From positions 1 to 22,344 of the forward strand of contig CAZUCA010000055.1 of NCBI GenBank assembly GCA_964619125.1: 22,344 nucleotides of DNA, read 5' to 3'. Under the pieces are notes generated by a model. It saw only the letters and a list, made by a program, of their open reading frames with translations. It was not told where the DNA came from and ran no database searches. A program made the translations under genes and the position numbers. Positions 1-8,421 of the stretch are shown piece by piece. Position 1 is the first letter of the stretch. Each line of letters starts with the position of its first letter. The DNA is from Owenweeksia sp964619125. GTDB lineage: Bacteria; Bacteroidota; Bacteroidia; Flavobacteriales; Schleiferiaceae.

Positions 1-2
1 GT

Positions 3-221
3 AATGACCTGGGTATGTTGGGAAATGTGGAAAGGCTACCAGAAGAAAATGAGCTGCAGGAGTATCTACAAAAATCGGAGGTACGCAGCATTTTTGCCCA
101 TTGGAATGACAGCCTGGAGGCGCGCGAAGAACTGCATCTCTTTGCCAAGGAATTATTAAAACAAAACCGCGTACAGGAAGCCTGGAAAGCCCTCCTTTGC
201 GATCAACTCAAAAGAGACTAA
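3..221 (+). CDS. 3' end of a gene cut by the window edge; possibly flavin reductase family
   Basis: The reading frame is open from the first bases of the window to a TAA at 219-221, giving about 72 C-terminal residues. An internal ATG at 15 exists, but the frame is open upstream of it, so this is more likely the tail of a longer gene than a complete small one. The visible part is soluble, charged and helical (segments such as HLFAKELLKQNRVQEAWKALL), with no signal peptide or membrane helix. The opening NDLGMLGNVERLP reminds me of the C-terminal end of Bacteroidota flavin reductase-like (FMN-binding split-barrel) proteins. That is from memory only, and no catalytic motif lies in the fragment. 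The stop is 2 bases before the next ATG, so the two genes are probably co-transcribed. Confidence 0.5.
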   Translation, partial: NDLGMLGNVERLPEENELQEYLQKSEVRSIFAHWNDSLEAREELHLFAKELLKQNRVQEAWKALLCDQLKRD

Positions 222-223
222 AA

Positions 224-592
224 ATGGAAATTGAAGGAATCATCAAAAAGATCGGTGAAGAACAGCAAATCACCAACACCTTTAAAAAAAGAGAGCTGGT
301 AATCACCACTGAAGAACAGTATCCTCAGCACCTGATGCTAGAGTTTGTGCAGGATAAAACTTCGCTGCTGGACAGTTTTCAGGAAGGCGATAAGGTTACC
401 GTTGGAATTAACCTGCGCGGTCGTGAGTGGACTTCACCCCAGGGTGAGGTAAAATATTTTAACACCATCCAGGGATGGCGCATAGAAAAGAAAGGCGCTG
501 GTGCCGCCGCCGGATCGAATGGCGCTTCGGCCTCGGCTCCTCCTGCCATGCCTCCAATGCAGGACGATGAGGATGATGATCTGCCATTCTAA
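224..592 (+). CDS. DUF3127 OB-fold-like protein with SSB-like acidic C-terminal tail
   Basis: This 122-residue cytoplasmic protein has no signal peptide. Residues 1-90 match what I know of DUF3127: an IEGIIKKIGE opening, then KRELVITTEEQYPQHLMLEF, then INLRGREW and KYFNTIQGWRIE. The alternation of short strands, with a GDKV turn before INLRGREW, looks like an OB fold of the single-stranded DNA-binding type. Residues 91-122 form a Gly/Ala/Ser/Pro-rich linker ending in DDEDDDLPF. That resembles the tip by which bacterial SSB recruits partners (DDDIPF in E. coli). The ATG at 224 is chosen because the family begins MEI/MEV. A TTG at 197 would extend the protein by nine residues into the upstream gene. 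The family has no assigned function; an accessory role on DNA or RNA is inference. Confidence 0.88.
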   Translation: MEIEGIIKKIGEEQQITNTFKKRELVITTEEQYPQHLMLEFVQDKTSLLDSFQEGDKVTVGINLRGREWTSPQGEVKYFNTIQGWRIEKKGAGAAAGSNGASASAPPAMPPMQDDEDDDLPF

Positions 593-593
593 A

Positions 594-613
594 GCCGAAT
601 AACTATTTTCGGC
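594..613. other. Inverted repeat between DUF3127 gene and atoE
   Basis: A perfect 6-bp stem, GCCGAA (594-599) and TTCGGC (608-613), encloses an 8-base loop just after the DUF3127 stop codon. No T-run follows on the + strand, so it is not a standard intrinsic terminator. It could be a weak attenuator or an mRNA 3'-end stabiliser that separates expression of DUF3127 from the transporter gene. Confidence 0.4.
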
Positions 614-628
614 AAAGAATAGCCCGCT

Positions 629-1999
629 ATGAAAATTGCCGAAAAGCTCGAAAAAGCCTTCCACTACCTGCTCCCGTCGCCCTTTACCATTGCAGTGCTG
701 CTTACACTGCTCAGCATGGTACTGGCTTACAGCTTCGGAAAGGTGGGGGAAGGCTTTTCTGGTTTTAGCAGCATGATGGCCGCTTGGCAGGATGGTCTTT
801 GGAATCCGCCCTTGCTGGTGTTTGCCCTGCAAATGATGCTCATACTGGTGCTGGGTCATACTCTGGCCCTGGCGCCGGCCATTGACCGCGGTATCAATTA
901 CCTGATCGGCTTTGCTTCCAGTGCCACCCGTGCCGCCGTGCTGGTAACCTTTTTTACGCTCATTGCCGCCTTTCTCAATTGGGGACTCGGCCTCATTTTC
1001 GGGGCCATCATTGCCCGTAAAACCGGTGAGAAATTCTCCCGGGAAGGTCGCAGTCTCAATTATCCCTTGATCGGGGCCGCCGGCTACTCAGGCCTGATGA
1101 TCTGGCACGGAGGACTGTCGGGTAGTGCCCCTATCAAAGTGGTTGAAGCAGGCCACCTGCAACAATTAATGGAGGGCATTTTTTCGGGGCCGCAACTAGC
1201 TCAGCTGCCGCAATCGATCCCATTGTCGGCCACCGTATTTAGTGCCATGAATATTACCGTCACCCTGCTTTTATTACTGATGTTACCACTGGTAATAGGT
1301 TTGCTCGCGCGCTACTCCAAAGCCCCGGTGCCCCAGCTTTCAGGCTGGCAGCCTGCCGCAAAATCCGCTCAAAAATTTAAAGGAGCCGACCAACTCGACC
1401 ACAGCCCCTGGTTCGCCTGGCTCTTCAGCGGTATTATCATCGCCACCGCCCTCTATCTGTCCTTTAGTCGTAGTAACTTCTTTACCCCTGACTACATCAA
1501 CTTTTGTCTGCTTGGATTGGCGATTTTCTTCCACGGCTCCTTTGCCCGCTTTGTGCAGGCAGTAGAATCGGCCATTGGCGGCTCAGCGGGAATACTGATT
1601 CAGTTTCCATTTTATTTCGGCATCATGGCTTTGATGAAGTCCAGTGGACTGATAAGCAACATCAGTGATTTTTTCATTTCCATCAGCAGCGAAACCAGCT
1701 TTCCCATCTTCACTTTTTTTAGTGCCGGACTGGTAAATATCTTTGTACCCAGTGGCGGTGGTCAGTGGGCTGTGCAAGGCCCCATAATTATCGAAGCGGC
1801 CACTAAACTTGGCATCAGCCTGCCTAAGGGTATCATGGCTTTGGCCTACGGCGACGAGCTTACCAATATGCTGCAGCCCTTCTGGGCCCTACCCCTACTG
1901 GGGATTACCGGGCTTAAGGCACGTGAAATCCTGCCTTACACTCTTATTCTGATGCTCTGTGGCGCGCTGGTGTTTTTAAGCCTTTTACTGCTCTTTTAA
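629..1999 (+). CDS. atoE: Short-chain fatty acid transporter, AtoE family
   Basis: This 456-residue inner-membrane protein of the AtoE family is expected to move short-chain fatty acids such as acetoacetate or butyrate across the cytoplasmic membrane. Residues from about 18 to the C terminus are almost continuous hydrophobic helices. They begin with the family-type LLPSPFTIAVLLTLLS and end in a helix rich in leucine. The conserved C-terminal region includes FVPSGGGQWAVQGP, then AYGDELTNMLQPFWALPLLG and GLKAREI, which I recognise from AtoE. E. coli has YGDQWTNM where this protein has YGDELTNM. Length fits the family (about 440-470). The start is the first ATG of the frame. No acetoacetyl-CoA transferase gene (atoDA) lies beside it, so the substrate and catabolic pathway are not shown by context. 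The next gene follows after 9 bp. Confidence 0.88.
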   Translation: MKIAEKLEKAFHYLLPSPFTIAVLLTLLSMVLAYSFGKVGEGFSGFSSMMAAWQDGLWNPPLLVFALQMMLILVLGHTLALAPAIDRGINYLIGFASSATRAAVLVTFFTLIAAFLNWGLGLIFGAIIARKTGEKFSREGRSLNYPLIGAAGYSGLMIWHGGLSGSAPIKVVEAGHLQQLMEGIFSGPQLAQLPQSIPLSATVFSAMNITVTLLLLLMLPLVIGLLARYSKAPVPQLSGWQPAAKSAQKFKGADQLDHSPWFAWLFSGIIIATALYLSFSRSNFFTPDYINFCLLGLAIFFHGSFARFVQAVESAIGGSAGILIQFPFYFGIMALMKSSGLISNISDFFISISSETSFPIFTFFSAGLVNIFVPSGGGQWAVQGPIIIEAATKLGISLPKGIMALAYGDELTNMLQPFWALPLLGITGLKAREILPYTLILMLCGALVFLSLLLLF

Positions 2000-2006
2000 A
2001 AGGAAG
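1998..2006 (+). promoter_or_regulatory. Shine-Dalgarno-like site for aat
   Basis: AAAGGAAG overlaps the stop codon of the upstream transporter gene and ends two bases before the ATG at 2009. It is one of the few purine-rich sites in the window and points to translation of aat from the same message as the transporter gene. Confidence 0.5.
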
Positions 2007-2008
2007 TT

Positions 2009-2698
2009 ATGAGCGTGTATCAACTTGATAATGATCTTTGGTTTCCTCCCCCTCATGAATATGAAGATCACGGCATAGTTGCCGTCGGTGGTGATTTGAG
2101 TGTAGAGCGTTTACTACTGGCCTATCGCCAGGGACTGTTTCCCTGGTACAATGAAAATGAACCCATTACCTGGTATTGCCCTGCCACCAGGATGGTGCTT
2201 AAACCGGGCGAGGTTAAAATATCCAAAAGCAGCCGGAACCTGCTCAATCGCGACAAGTTCGAGATCAGGATTGACAGCTGCTTTGAAGAAGTAATTGATC
2301 GCTGCCAGCAAATCAGACGCCCGGGCCAGGACGGCACATGGCTCAATGATGCCTTAAAAAACAGCATTATTGAGCTACATCGCCTGGGGTTTGCCCATAG
2401 CTTTGAGACCTTTGAAAAGGGGAAACTGGTAGGTGGCCTTTATGGGCTTTCAATCGGCCGGGTGTTTTTTGGCGACAGCATGTTTTCGGAAGTGAGCAAC
2501 GCCAGTAAAATTGCCTTTATCAAAATGTGCCAGCGATTAGCACAAAATAATTTTCAGCTTATAGACTGCCAGGTGTACAACCCTCATCTTGAAAGTCTGG
2601 GAGCGGAAGAAATATCGCGTGACGACTTTTTGCAGTTGATAAAGTCCAACTACCACGACCACTCACTGGTAGGGAACTGGGGTAATCTTTTAAAATAA
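2009..2698 (+). CDS. aat: Leucyl/phenylalanyl-tRNA--protein transferase
   Basis: Aat transfers Leu or Phe from charged tRNA to proteins with an N-terminal Arg or Lys, marking them for ClpS/ClpAP degradation in the cytoplasm. The 229 residues match the family length (E. coli 234). Visible family blocks are VAVGGDLSVERLLLAYRQGLFPWY (about 25-48), GRVFFGDSMFSEVSNASK (about 150-167), and LIDCQVYNPHLESLGA (about 183-198), which holds the Asp and Gln of the active site. Two variations stand out: GDSMFS replaces the usual GESMFS, an Asp for the Glu seen in E. coli, and WYCPATRMVL replaces the usual WWSPDPRxVL. Both keep the frame and the fold, so the enzyme is probably active. It is the last gene before a convergent operon. 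Confidence 0.95.
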   Translation: MSVYQLDNDLWFPPPHEYEDHGIVAVGGDLSVERLLLAYRQGLFPWYNENEPITWYCPATRMVLKPGEVKISKSSRNLLNRDKFEIRIDSCFEEVIDRCQQIRRPGQDGTWLNDALKNSIIELHRLGFAHSFETFEKGKLVGGLYGLSIGRVFFGDSMFSEVSNASKIAFIKMCQRLAQNNFQLIDCQVYNPHLESLGAEEISRDDFLQLIKSNYHDHSLVGNWGNLLK

Positions 2699-2713
2699 GG
2701 CATTAAAACACAT

Positions 2714-2731
2714 CCGGTTAGGCCGGTTTTT
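2714..2731 (+). terminator. Candidate terminator between convergent aat and ABC permease genes
   Basis: CCGG (2714-2717) and CCGG (2723-2726) form a 4-bp G/C stem with a 5-base loop, followed by a run of five T. The stem is short, but it sits in the 31-bp gap between two convergent stop codons and has a T-run on the + side. It overlaps the permease stop codon at 2730-2732. Confidence 0.45.
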
Positions 2732-3791
2732 ATGCTTTTACGTCAAGGGCATCTCGCAAGGCATTACCCAGCATCATAAAGGCCAAAACCAAAATCATAA
2801 TGGCCAAACCCGGGGTAATGGCGAGATAGGCCTTATCCACAATCAGGTAAGCATAGTGATCCTTGATCATGCTCCCCCAGCTGGGCATAGGCGGCTGGGC
2901 TCCGATTCCCAGAAAGCTAAGACCACTTTCAATAAGGATTGCGGCAGCAAAGTTGGCGGCTGAAATAACAATTACCGGTGCCAGCACATTGGGTAAAATA
3001 TGGCGCCGCAAAATCCGGAAGTCACTAAAGCCCAGCACCCGGGCAGCCTGCACATATTCTTTTTCCTTTACGCTAAGGATCTGACCCCGCACCACCCTGG
3101 CTACCTCCACCCACATGGTGAAGCCTACCGCTACAAACACCTGCCAAAATCCCTTACCCAGGGCTAGGGTTATGGCGATTACCATCAGTAAAGTAGGGAT
3201 CGACCAGATCACATTTATCAGCCACATCACCATCCGGTCTACGGCCCCGCCGTAAAAACCCGCTATGGCGCCAAGCGGTATCCCTATAATAAGGGAGATA
3301 AAGACACTGACAAAGCCCACCGAGAAAGAAATGCGCGTACCGAGGAGCAGGCGACTGAGAAGGTCGCGACCATATTTATCGGTACCCAATACAAAAGTTT
3401 TGGTTACCACCGGCTGCTCACGGTATAGCTCCTCCCGCACCACTGACTTTTCCACCCCGCTGGCAGCCCCGGTATACTCACGATAAGAGATGCCGTCAGC
3501 AGTTTGGTGATAATCGGCGATCGGTATTTCGCGATAAGCTTTGGGCTGGCCGCTAAACCACGCCTGCCAGGCCGGCAGGGTCTCAGCCTCCTGTTTAAGG
3601 CGCAGCATCTGCACCGAAAATCCAGGTTTCTTCTCGGCAATGGCTAAATGCATGGAGTTGGCCTGGGGACTGGGATCGGGTATGATGAGATAGGCAAACA
3701 CCGCAATAAAAAAAGCAAGGAGAATGATAATCATTCCCCCTGCTCCTAAGGGATCTTTCCACAGTTTTGTAAAAACCGCTGTAGTGGCCAA
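2730..3791 (-). CDS. ABC transporter permease, OppC/DppC type
   Basis: This 353-residue inner-membrane permease belongs to the peptide/nickel (OppC) group. Residues 15-37 form the first membrane helix. A periplasmic stretch of about 100 residues follows, including GTDKYGRDLLSRLLLGTRIS, and then five further helices. The ATPase-contact (EAA) loop is clear: EYVQAARVLGFSDFRILRRHILPN at about 240-263, followed by LSFLGIGAQPPMPSWGSMI. The start appears to be TTG at 3791. The frame has a stop codon two codons upstream, and the next ATG (codon 20) would remove the conserved WKDPLG segment and cut into helix 1. It begins 6 bp after the prc stop, so translation is probably coupled. No partner permease, ATPase or binding protein lies in the window, so the substrate, presumably peptides, is inferred from family only. 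Confidence 0.9.
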   Translation of the reverse strand: MATTAVFTKLWKDPLGAGGMIIILLAFFIAVFAYLIIPDPSPQANSMHLAIAEKKPGFSVQMLRLKQEAETLPAWQAWFSGQPKAYREIPIADYHQTADGISYREYTGAASGVEKSVVREELYREQPVVTKTFVLGTDKYGRDLLSRLLLGTRISFSVGFVSVFISLIIGIPLGAIAGFYGGAVDRMVMWLINVIWSIPTLLMVIAITLALGKGFWQVFVAVGFTMWVEVARVVRGQILSVKEKEYVQAARVLGFSDFRILRRHILPNVLAPVIVISAANFAAAILIESGLSFLGIGAQPPMPSWGSMIKDHYAYLIVDKAYLAITPGLAIMILVLAFMMLGNALRDALDVKA

Positions 3792-3797
3792 GTGCTA

Positions 3798-5912
3798 TTA
3801 CAAGTCTTGAGTTACGGCAAAAGCTTCGTGCAGGTAGAGATCCTGCCTGAGGTTTTTGAACCAGCGATCACGCTCTTCCTGTTTTTCCTCGCTGCTGTTC
3901 CACTCAGCCTCATCAGCTGAATTGGCGCGTACTTCAATTTCTTCCGCGCTCTTACGCATGCCATCATAGCGCTTAGATCTTTCGCGAGCTGCTTCCTGGG
4001 CAGCATGGTACTTGTCATAGTGGAGACTCACACTGCTATTCTCACGCTCAGCCTTCAGCCATTCGGCATATTCATCAATTAAGCTAAACTTGGCATTGCT
4101 CGCTACCCGCTCGCGGCTGTTGGAAATGGCCTGCGGGTAGGCCTCCACCCCCTTGGTCCATTTGTCATAATTCGCCGAGCTGATTTCATCGTAGGGCAGG
4201 GCATACTCATTTTCCTTTTCACCAAACTCGATATAGTTGAAGTTGTCAGGAAGAATGATTTCGGGGGTTACTCCCCGCAACTGAGGCGTGCCACCATTAA
4301 TGCGATAGTATTTTTGAATGGTAAGCTTAAGGGCTCCCAGTGGCTTAACATCATTGTAGTTAAAGCTAACCGCCTGGTCCATATCGAGTACATTTTGCAC
4401 CGTTCCCTTACCAAAGGTGGATTTACTACCGATGATCAGGCCGCGGTTGTAATCCTGGATGGCGGCGGCAAAAATTTCGGAGGCCGAAGCACTGAACTGG
4501 TTTACCATAACCACCAGGGGACCGTCATAAACTATGCTGTTATCCTTGTCTTTCAGGATTCTCGGCTCCCTACCCGGTGCCTTCACCTGTACTACCGGGC
4601 CATCTTCAATAAAGAGCCCTACAATATCGATCACGCCCTGAAGACTGCCGCCGCCGTTGTTGCGCAGGTCCAGAATAACGCCATTTACATTTTCGGCTTT
4701 AAGCTTCTCCAGCTCCTTGCGTACATCCTCGGCACAGTCGTGGTTGCTGTCGCCATAGAAGTCAACATAAAACTTGGGCAACTTAATGTAGCCCACCTTT
4801 TGCTCGCCTTCACCCAATACCGCCGATTTGGCAAAAGTGGCTTCCAGCTCAACCACATCGCGAATGATGGGAATGATCATTTTACTACCATCCATTTTCT
4901 GCACGGTAAGCACCACTTCAGTGCCCTTAGGGCCACGAATAAAAGTAACCACCTTGCGAACACTCATGCCCACAACATCCATTGGCTCCTCTTCACTGTC
5001 GCCCTGGGCCACTTTCAGTATTTTATCGCCTACCTCAAGATCACCCTGCTTCCAGCAGGCACTACCGGTAATAATTTTAGAAATGGTAACATAATCTCCC
5101 TTTTGCTGGAGTTGAGCACCAATACCTTCGAGCTGCCCTGACATACTGATCTCAAAATCTTCCTTCTGACGGGGCGGGAAATACTCGGTATGGGGGTCAT
5201 ACACATTGGTGATGGAGTTCATGTACATGCCCAACCAATCCATGCGATCAAAATCACGCATATTGCTAAACCAATCAGAATGCAGCTCCAGTTCTTTCTC
5301 CCGCGCTTCCTTTTCAAGCTCTTCAAAAGTCTTGATGGTTACGGTGGTGTCATTCTCGGCCTTGGCCCGGGCTATGTCACTGAGGTTTTCCTCAATACGC
5401 GACAGCGTCCTGTTTTTCAGGTATTTTCTCCAGCGGTCTCGCAGCTCAGCCTCATTGGCAGCAAAGGCAAGCTTCTCCTCATCACTCTCGTAATTTTCAT
5501 CAATGCTAAAGTCAAAAGGCTCCGCCAGTATCTCGCGGAAGTACTTTTCACTGGCCATCAGCCGCTCATTGTAAAGCGTATAGGCATCCTCGAAAAAGTC
5601 GAGGTTCGAATTTTTTATCTGATCATCCACCGCCAGGCGATAGCGCTCCAGTTTCTGCACATCGCTCTGGAGGAGAAAGCGTTTGGAAAAATCAAGGGTT
5701 TCAATAAAATGGTCATATACCTTTCCACTGAAATCGTCATTTATCTCGGCCGGTGAAAAGTGACTGCTACTCAACACATTGTACACCAGGTTTAAAATAA
5801 CCCGATCCTTTTTTGAGGTTTCACCACCCGGTGAATAAAAGCCTACGGCCACTGCCATGGCCACCCCCAGTATCAGGTACTTAAATCTATTTATCATCAT
5901 TATGACTTTCAT
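3798..5912 (-). CDS. prc: Carboxy-terminal (tail-specific) processing protease Prc/Tsp
   Basis: This periplasmic S41-family serine protease degrades or trims proteins from their C termini. The ATG at 5912 gives 704 residues; ATGs at 5900 and 5897 are also possible, and the frame extends further only from a TTG. Residues 1-27 form a signal peptide or anchor (MINRFKYLILGVAMAVAVGF). The Tsp N-terminal helical domain runs to about 255, and a PDZ domain spans about 260-345 (GIGAQLQQKGDYVTI; LEVGDKIL). The S41 domain covers about 370-525, with LDLRNNGGGSLQGV. The catalytic serine lies in FSASASEIFAAA (Ser about 476) and the catalytic lysine in STFGKGTVQ (Lys about 502). A charged C-terminal region follows, like the Tsp C-terminal domain. 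Length is usual for this subfamily. It shares a 120-bp upstream gap with a divergent TonB-dependent receptor gene. Confidence 0.95.
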   Translation of the reverse strand: MKVIMMINRFKYLILGVAMAVAVGFYSPGGETSKKDRVILNLVYNVLSSSHFSPAEINDDFSGKVYDHFIETLDFSKRFLLQSDVQKLERYRLAVDDQIKNSNLDFFEDAYTLYNERLMASEKYFREILAEPFDFSIDENYESDEEKLAFAANEAELRDRWRKYLKNRTLSRIEENLSDIARAKAENDTTVTIKTFEELEKEAREKELELHSDWFSNMRDFDRMDWLGMYMNSITNVYDPHTEYFPPRQKEDFEISMSGQLEGIGAQLQQKGDYVTISKIITGSACWKQGDLEVGDKILKVAQGDSEEEPMDVVGMSVRKVVTFIRGPKGTEVVLTVQKMDGSKMIIPIIRDVVELEATFAKSAVLGEGEQKVGYIKLPKFYVDFYGDSNHDCAEDVRKELEKLKAENVNGVILDLRNNGGGSLQGVIDIVGLFIEDGPVVQVKAPGREPRILKDKDNSIVYDGPLVVMVNQFSASASEIFAAAIQDYNRGLIIGSKSTFGKGTVQNVLDMDQAVSFNYNDVKPLGALKLTIQKYYRINGGTPQLRGVTPEIILPDNFNYIEFGEKENEYALPYDEISSANYDKWTKGVEAYPQAISNSRERVASNAKFSLIDEYAEWLKAERENSSVSLHYDKYHAAQEAARERSKRYDGMRKSAEEIEVRANSADEAEWNSSEEKQEERDRWFKNLRQDLYLHEAFAVTQDL

Positions 5913-6032
5913 TAACCTTATCTTACTTCTATCTCCAATCAAAACTCCTGCCAGCAAGCTAAGTTTTGATGATATTTGCCGTTAGAAGCCCGGCTGGCTG
6001 CTAATTTTCTGCTACGATACAAAAATCTTTTC
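5913..6032. promoter_or_regulatory. Divergent intergenic region between prc and a TonB-dependent receptor gene
   Basis: This 120-bp gap must carry promoters for both directions. Toward the receptor, TAATTTTC at 6002-6009 matches the Bacteroidota -7 box TAnnTTTG at every fixed position except the last, and TTG at 5976-5978 lies 23 bases upstream as a possible -33 element. That would leave a leader of only about 15 bases. I found no convincing box toward prc. Confidence 0.3.
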
Positions 6033-8417
6033 ATGAAGAAGCTCATAATTCTTCTTTGCTTTCTCCCACTCTCTTTATTCTCCCAACAATACACCCTAAG
6101 CGGTTATGTGCGCGATGCTGCCAATGGTGAGGAACTTATTGGAGTAAATATCGTCATTCCTGCCCTGCAAAAGGGCACAGCTACAAATGTTTACGGCTAT
6201 TACTCCATTAGTCTTCCCGCCGGGCAATACGAGGTAGAGTTTCAGTATCTGGGCTATCAGAGCTTGCTCCGGCAGGTAAATTTAACCAAAGACATTCAAT
6301 TATCACCTGAACTAAAGGAGAGCAGCACCACCTTACAAGCAGTAGAGGTAAGTTCGGAGCGGCTCGATAAAAACGTGAGCAGTGTGGAAATGAGTGTGGC
6401 CAAACTCGATGCCAAGGAAATTGCCAGGGTACCACAGTTACTGGGCGAAACCGACATAATCCGCACCCTTACCCTTTTGCCGGGAGTAACAACGGTGGGC
6501 GAGGGCAGCAACGGTTTTAACGTACGCGGTGGTGCCGCTGATCAGAACCTGATTTTACTGGACGAGGCCCCGGTCTACAACTCTTCCCATCTATTCGGCT
6601 TCTTTTCCATCTTTAATGCCGACGCGGTGAAGGATGTGAAATTGTACAAGGGTGGCATCCCGGCCCAGTATGGTGGCCGCCTGAGTTCGGTGGTAGATGT
6701 CCGGCAGAAAGAAGGCAACAGTAAGGAATTTGCTGCCACCGGCGGCATAGGGTTGCTCAGCAGCCGGCTTTTGCTGGAAGGCCCCCTCGCCCCTGACCAA
6801 GCCTCCTATATGCTGGCGGCCCGTCGCTCTTATGCCGACATCTTCCTCGCCCTTAGTTCTGACCCCGACATCAATCAAAACGTACTTTATTTCTATGACT
6901 TTAATGCCAAAATGAACTGGCGCGTGGATGAGCGCAACCGGCTTTTCCTCAGTGGCTATTTTGGCCGCGATGTCTTTGGCATCCGCGATCTCTTCAATTT
7001 CGACTGGGGTAATGGCACTGCAACCCTGCGCTGGAACCATCTTTTCAGCAAAAAGCTCTTTGCCAACAGCACCCTGATTTATAGTGATTATGCCTACAGC
7101 ATTGGCACCCCTGAAGATGATCCCAACTACTTCAAGCTTACCAGCCGCATCCAGAATTTCCATTTTAAGCACACTTACAACTACTATATCAATCCTGGCA
7201 ACCAGATCGACTTCGGCCTGGAAGGCATTTACTACCTGTTTAAACCAGGCCGAATTGAAGCCAACGGACTCGCTGAACCAATTGAATTGGCCCGGGAATA
7301 CGCCCTGGAGCCCAACCTCTATATCAGTCATGAAATAAAACCCAGTCCCCGCCTGAAGTTGCAATACGGCTTGCGCTATTCATCATTTTACAAGCTAGGC
7401 CCCCAAAAGGTCCTCAACTATGCCAACCCCCACTTACCACTGGCCGATGAATTCACTGATACCAGCTACTATGGCAGCGGGGAGATCATCGCCGCCTTTC
7501 AGGGCCTCGATGGCCTCGAACCACGAATAGCCATCAATTTTTCGCTCAACGAAAACGCCAGCCTCAAGGGCAGTTATAACCGTACACGGCAGTATATTCA
7601 CCTTATCAGCAACACCAACTCACCCACCCCGGTTGACCTATACCGGCCGGCCGGCACCTATATCGACCCGGCTACGGTACATCAGTTTGCCGGCGGTTAT
7701 TTCCACAACTTTGCTGACAACCGCTATGAAAGCTCAGTGGAGGTTTATTACAAGAATTTTAAGGATCTGGTGGATTATCGCCCCGGTGCAGACCTTATTT
7801 TCAGTGAGAATATAGAAACGGAAATCCTCAATGGCATTGGCAGGGCTTACGGGGTGGAGTTGCTGTTGCGCAAGCAAAGCGGCAAGCTAACCGGCTGGCT
7901 GAGCTACACTTTGTCGCGCAGCGAGCGCAAAGTTGAGGGGCCCAGCCGTGAAACCTCCATCAACCAGGGCGAGTGGTACCTCGCCAATTACGATAAGCTG
8001 CACGATGTGTCAGTGGTGGCCAACTTCCAGATCAGCAAAAAATGGGATGTAGGCGGTGCCTTTGTCTATCAGAGCGGGCGTCCATACACCCCTCCGGTAG
8101 GAAAATATGAGTTTGAAGAAATCACGGTACCTATTTATAAAAACCGCAATCAGGAACGCATACCCTCCTATCATCGCCTTGACCTCAGTGCCAACTATAC
8201 TCCCGCCCGCAAAGCAGATAAGAACTTTTACAGCAGCTGGTCCTTTGGCGTGTACAACGTTTACGCCCGCCGCAATGCCTATTCAATCTTTTTTCAGCCC
8301 AAGGCCAACGATTCCGACGCCCCGGACTTTAGCACCGACTTTTTTAATACCCAGGCGGTACGGCTCTCCATCTTTGCCACCGCCATTCCCTTCATAACCT
8401 GGAACTTCAATTTTTAA
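6033..8417 (+). CDS. TonB-dependent receptor with carboxypeptidase-regulatory-like domain
   Basis: This 794-residue outer-membrane receptor begins at the ATG before a clear signal peptide (MKKLIILLCFLPLSLFSQQ). A TTG at 5976 would only add a non-signal extension. Residues about 20-100 are a carboxypeptidase D regulatory-like beta domain (SGYVRDAANGEELIGVNI; GYYSISLPAGQYEVEFQYLGY). The plug spans about 130-245, with NVRGGAADQNLILLDEAPVY and KGGIPAQYGGRLSSVVDVR. The rest is a beta-barrel rich in aromatic strands and ends in TWNFNF, with the terminal Phe typical of outer-membrane proteins. The plug wording and the following DUF4249 gene mark a receptor class common in Bacteroidota whose substrate is not established. 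It depends on TonB/ExbBD encoded elsewhere. The stop is 4 bp before the DUF4249 start. Confidence 0.93.
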   Translation: MKKLIILLCFLPLSLFSQQYTLSGYVRDAANGEELIGVNIVIPALQKGTATNVYGYYSISLPAGQYEVEFQYLGYQSLLRQVNLTKDIQLSPELKESSTTLQAVEVSSERLDKNVSSVEMSVAKLDAKEIARVPQLLGETDIIRTLTLLPGVTTVGEGSNGFNVRGGAADQNLILLDEAPVYNSSHLFGFFSIFNADAVKDVKLYKGGIPAQYGGRLSSVVDVRQKEGNSKEFAATGGIGLLSSRLLLEGPLAPDQASYMLAARRSYADIFLALSSDPDINQNVLYFYDFNAKMNWRVDERNRLFLSGYFGRDVFGIRDLFNFDWGNGTATLRWNHLFSKKLFANSTLIYSDYAYSIGTPEDDPNYFKLTSRIQNFHFKHTYNYYINPGNQIDFGLEGIYYLFKPGRIEANGLAEPIELAREYALEPNLYISHEIKPSPRLKLQYGLRYSSFYKLGPQKVLNYANPHLPLADEFTDTSYYGSGEIIAAFQGLDGLEPRIAINFSLNENASLKGSYNRTRQYIHLISNTNSPTPVDLYRPAGTYIDPATVHQFAGGYFHNFADNRYESSVEVYYKNFKDLVDYRPGADLIFSENIETEILNGIGRAYGVELLLRKQSGKLTGWLSYTLSRSERKVEGPSRETSINQGEWYLANYDKLHDVSVVANFQISKKWDVGGAFVYQSGRPYTPPVGKYEFEEITVPIYKNRNQERIPSYHRLDLSANYTPARKADKNFYSSWSFGVYNVYARRNAYSIFFQPKANDSDAPDFSTDFFNTQAVRLSIFATAIPFITWNFNF

Positions 8418-8421
8418 GAAC

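Noticed and set aside
197..223. TTG start that would add nine residues to the DUF3127 protein
   Set aside because: The family starts with MEI/MEV at the ATG at 224, and the extension overlaps the upstream gene.
4314..5141. A 275-codon open frame on the + strand opposite prc
   Set aside because: It lies wholly antisense to the conserved PDZ and protease domains, has no recognisable family signature, and is a frame shadow of the real gene.
6591..7364. A 257-codon open frame on the - strand opposite the first TonB-dependent receptor gene
   Set aside because: It is antisense to the plug and barrel coding sequence, with no family signature or start context.
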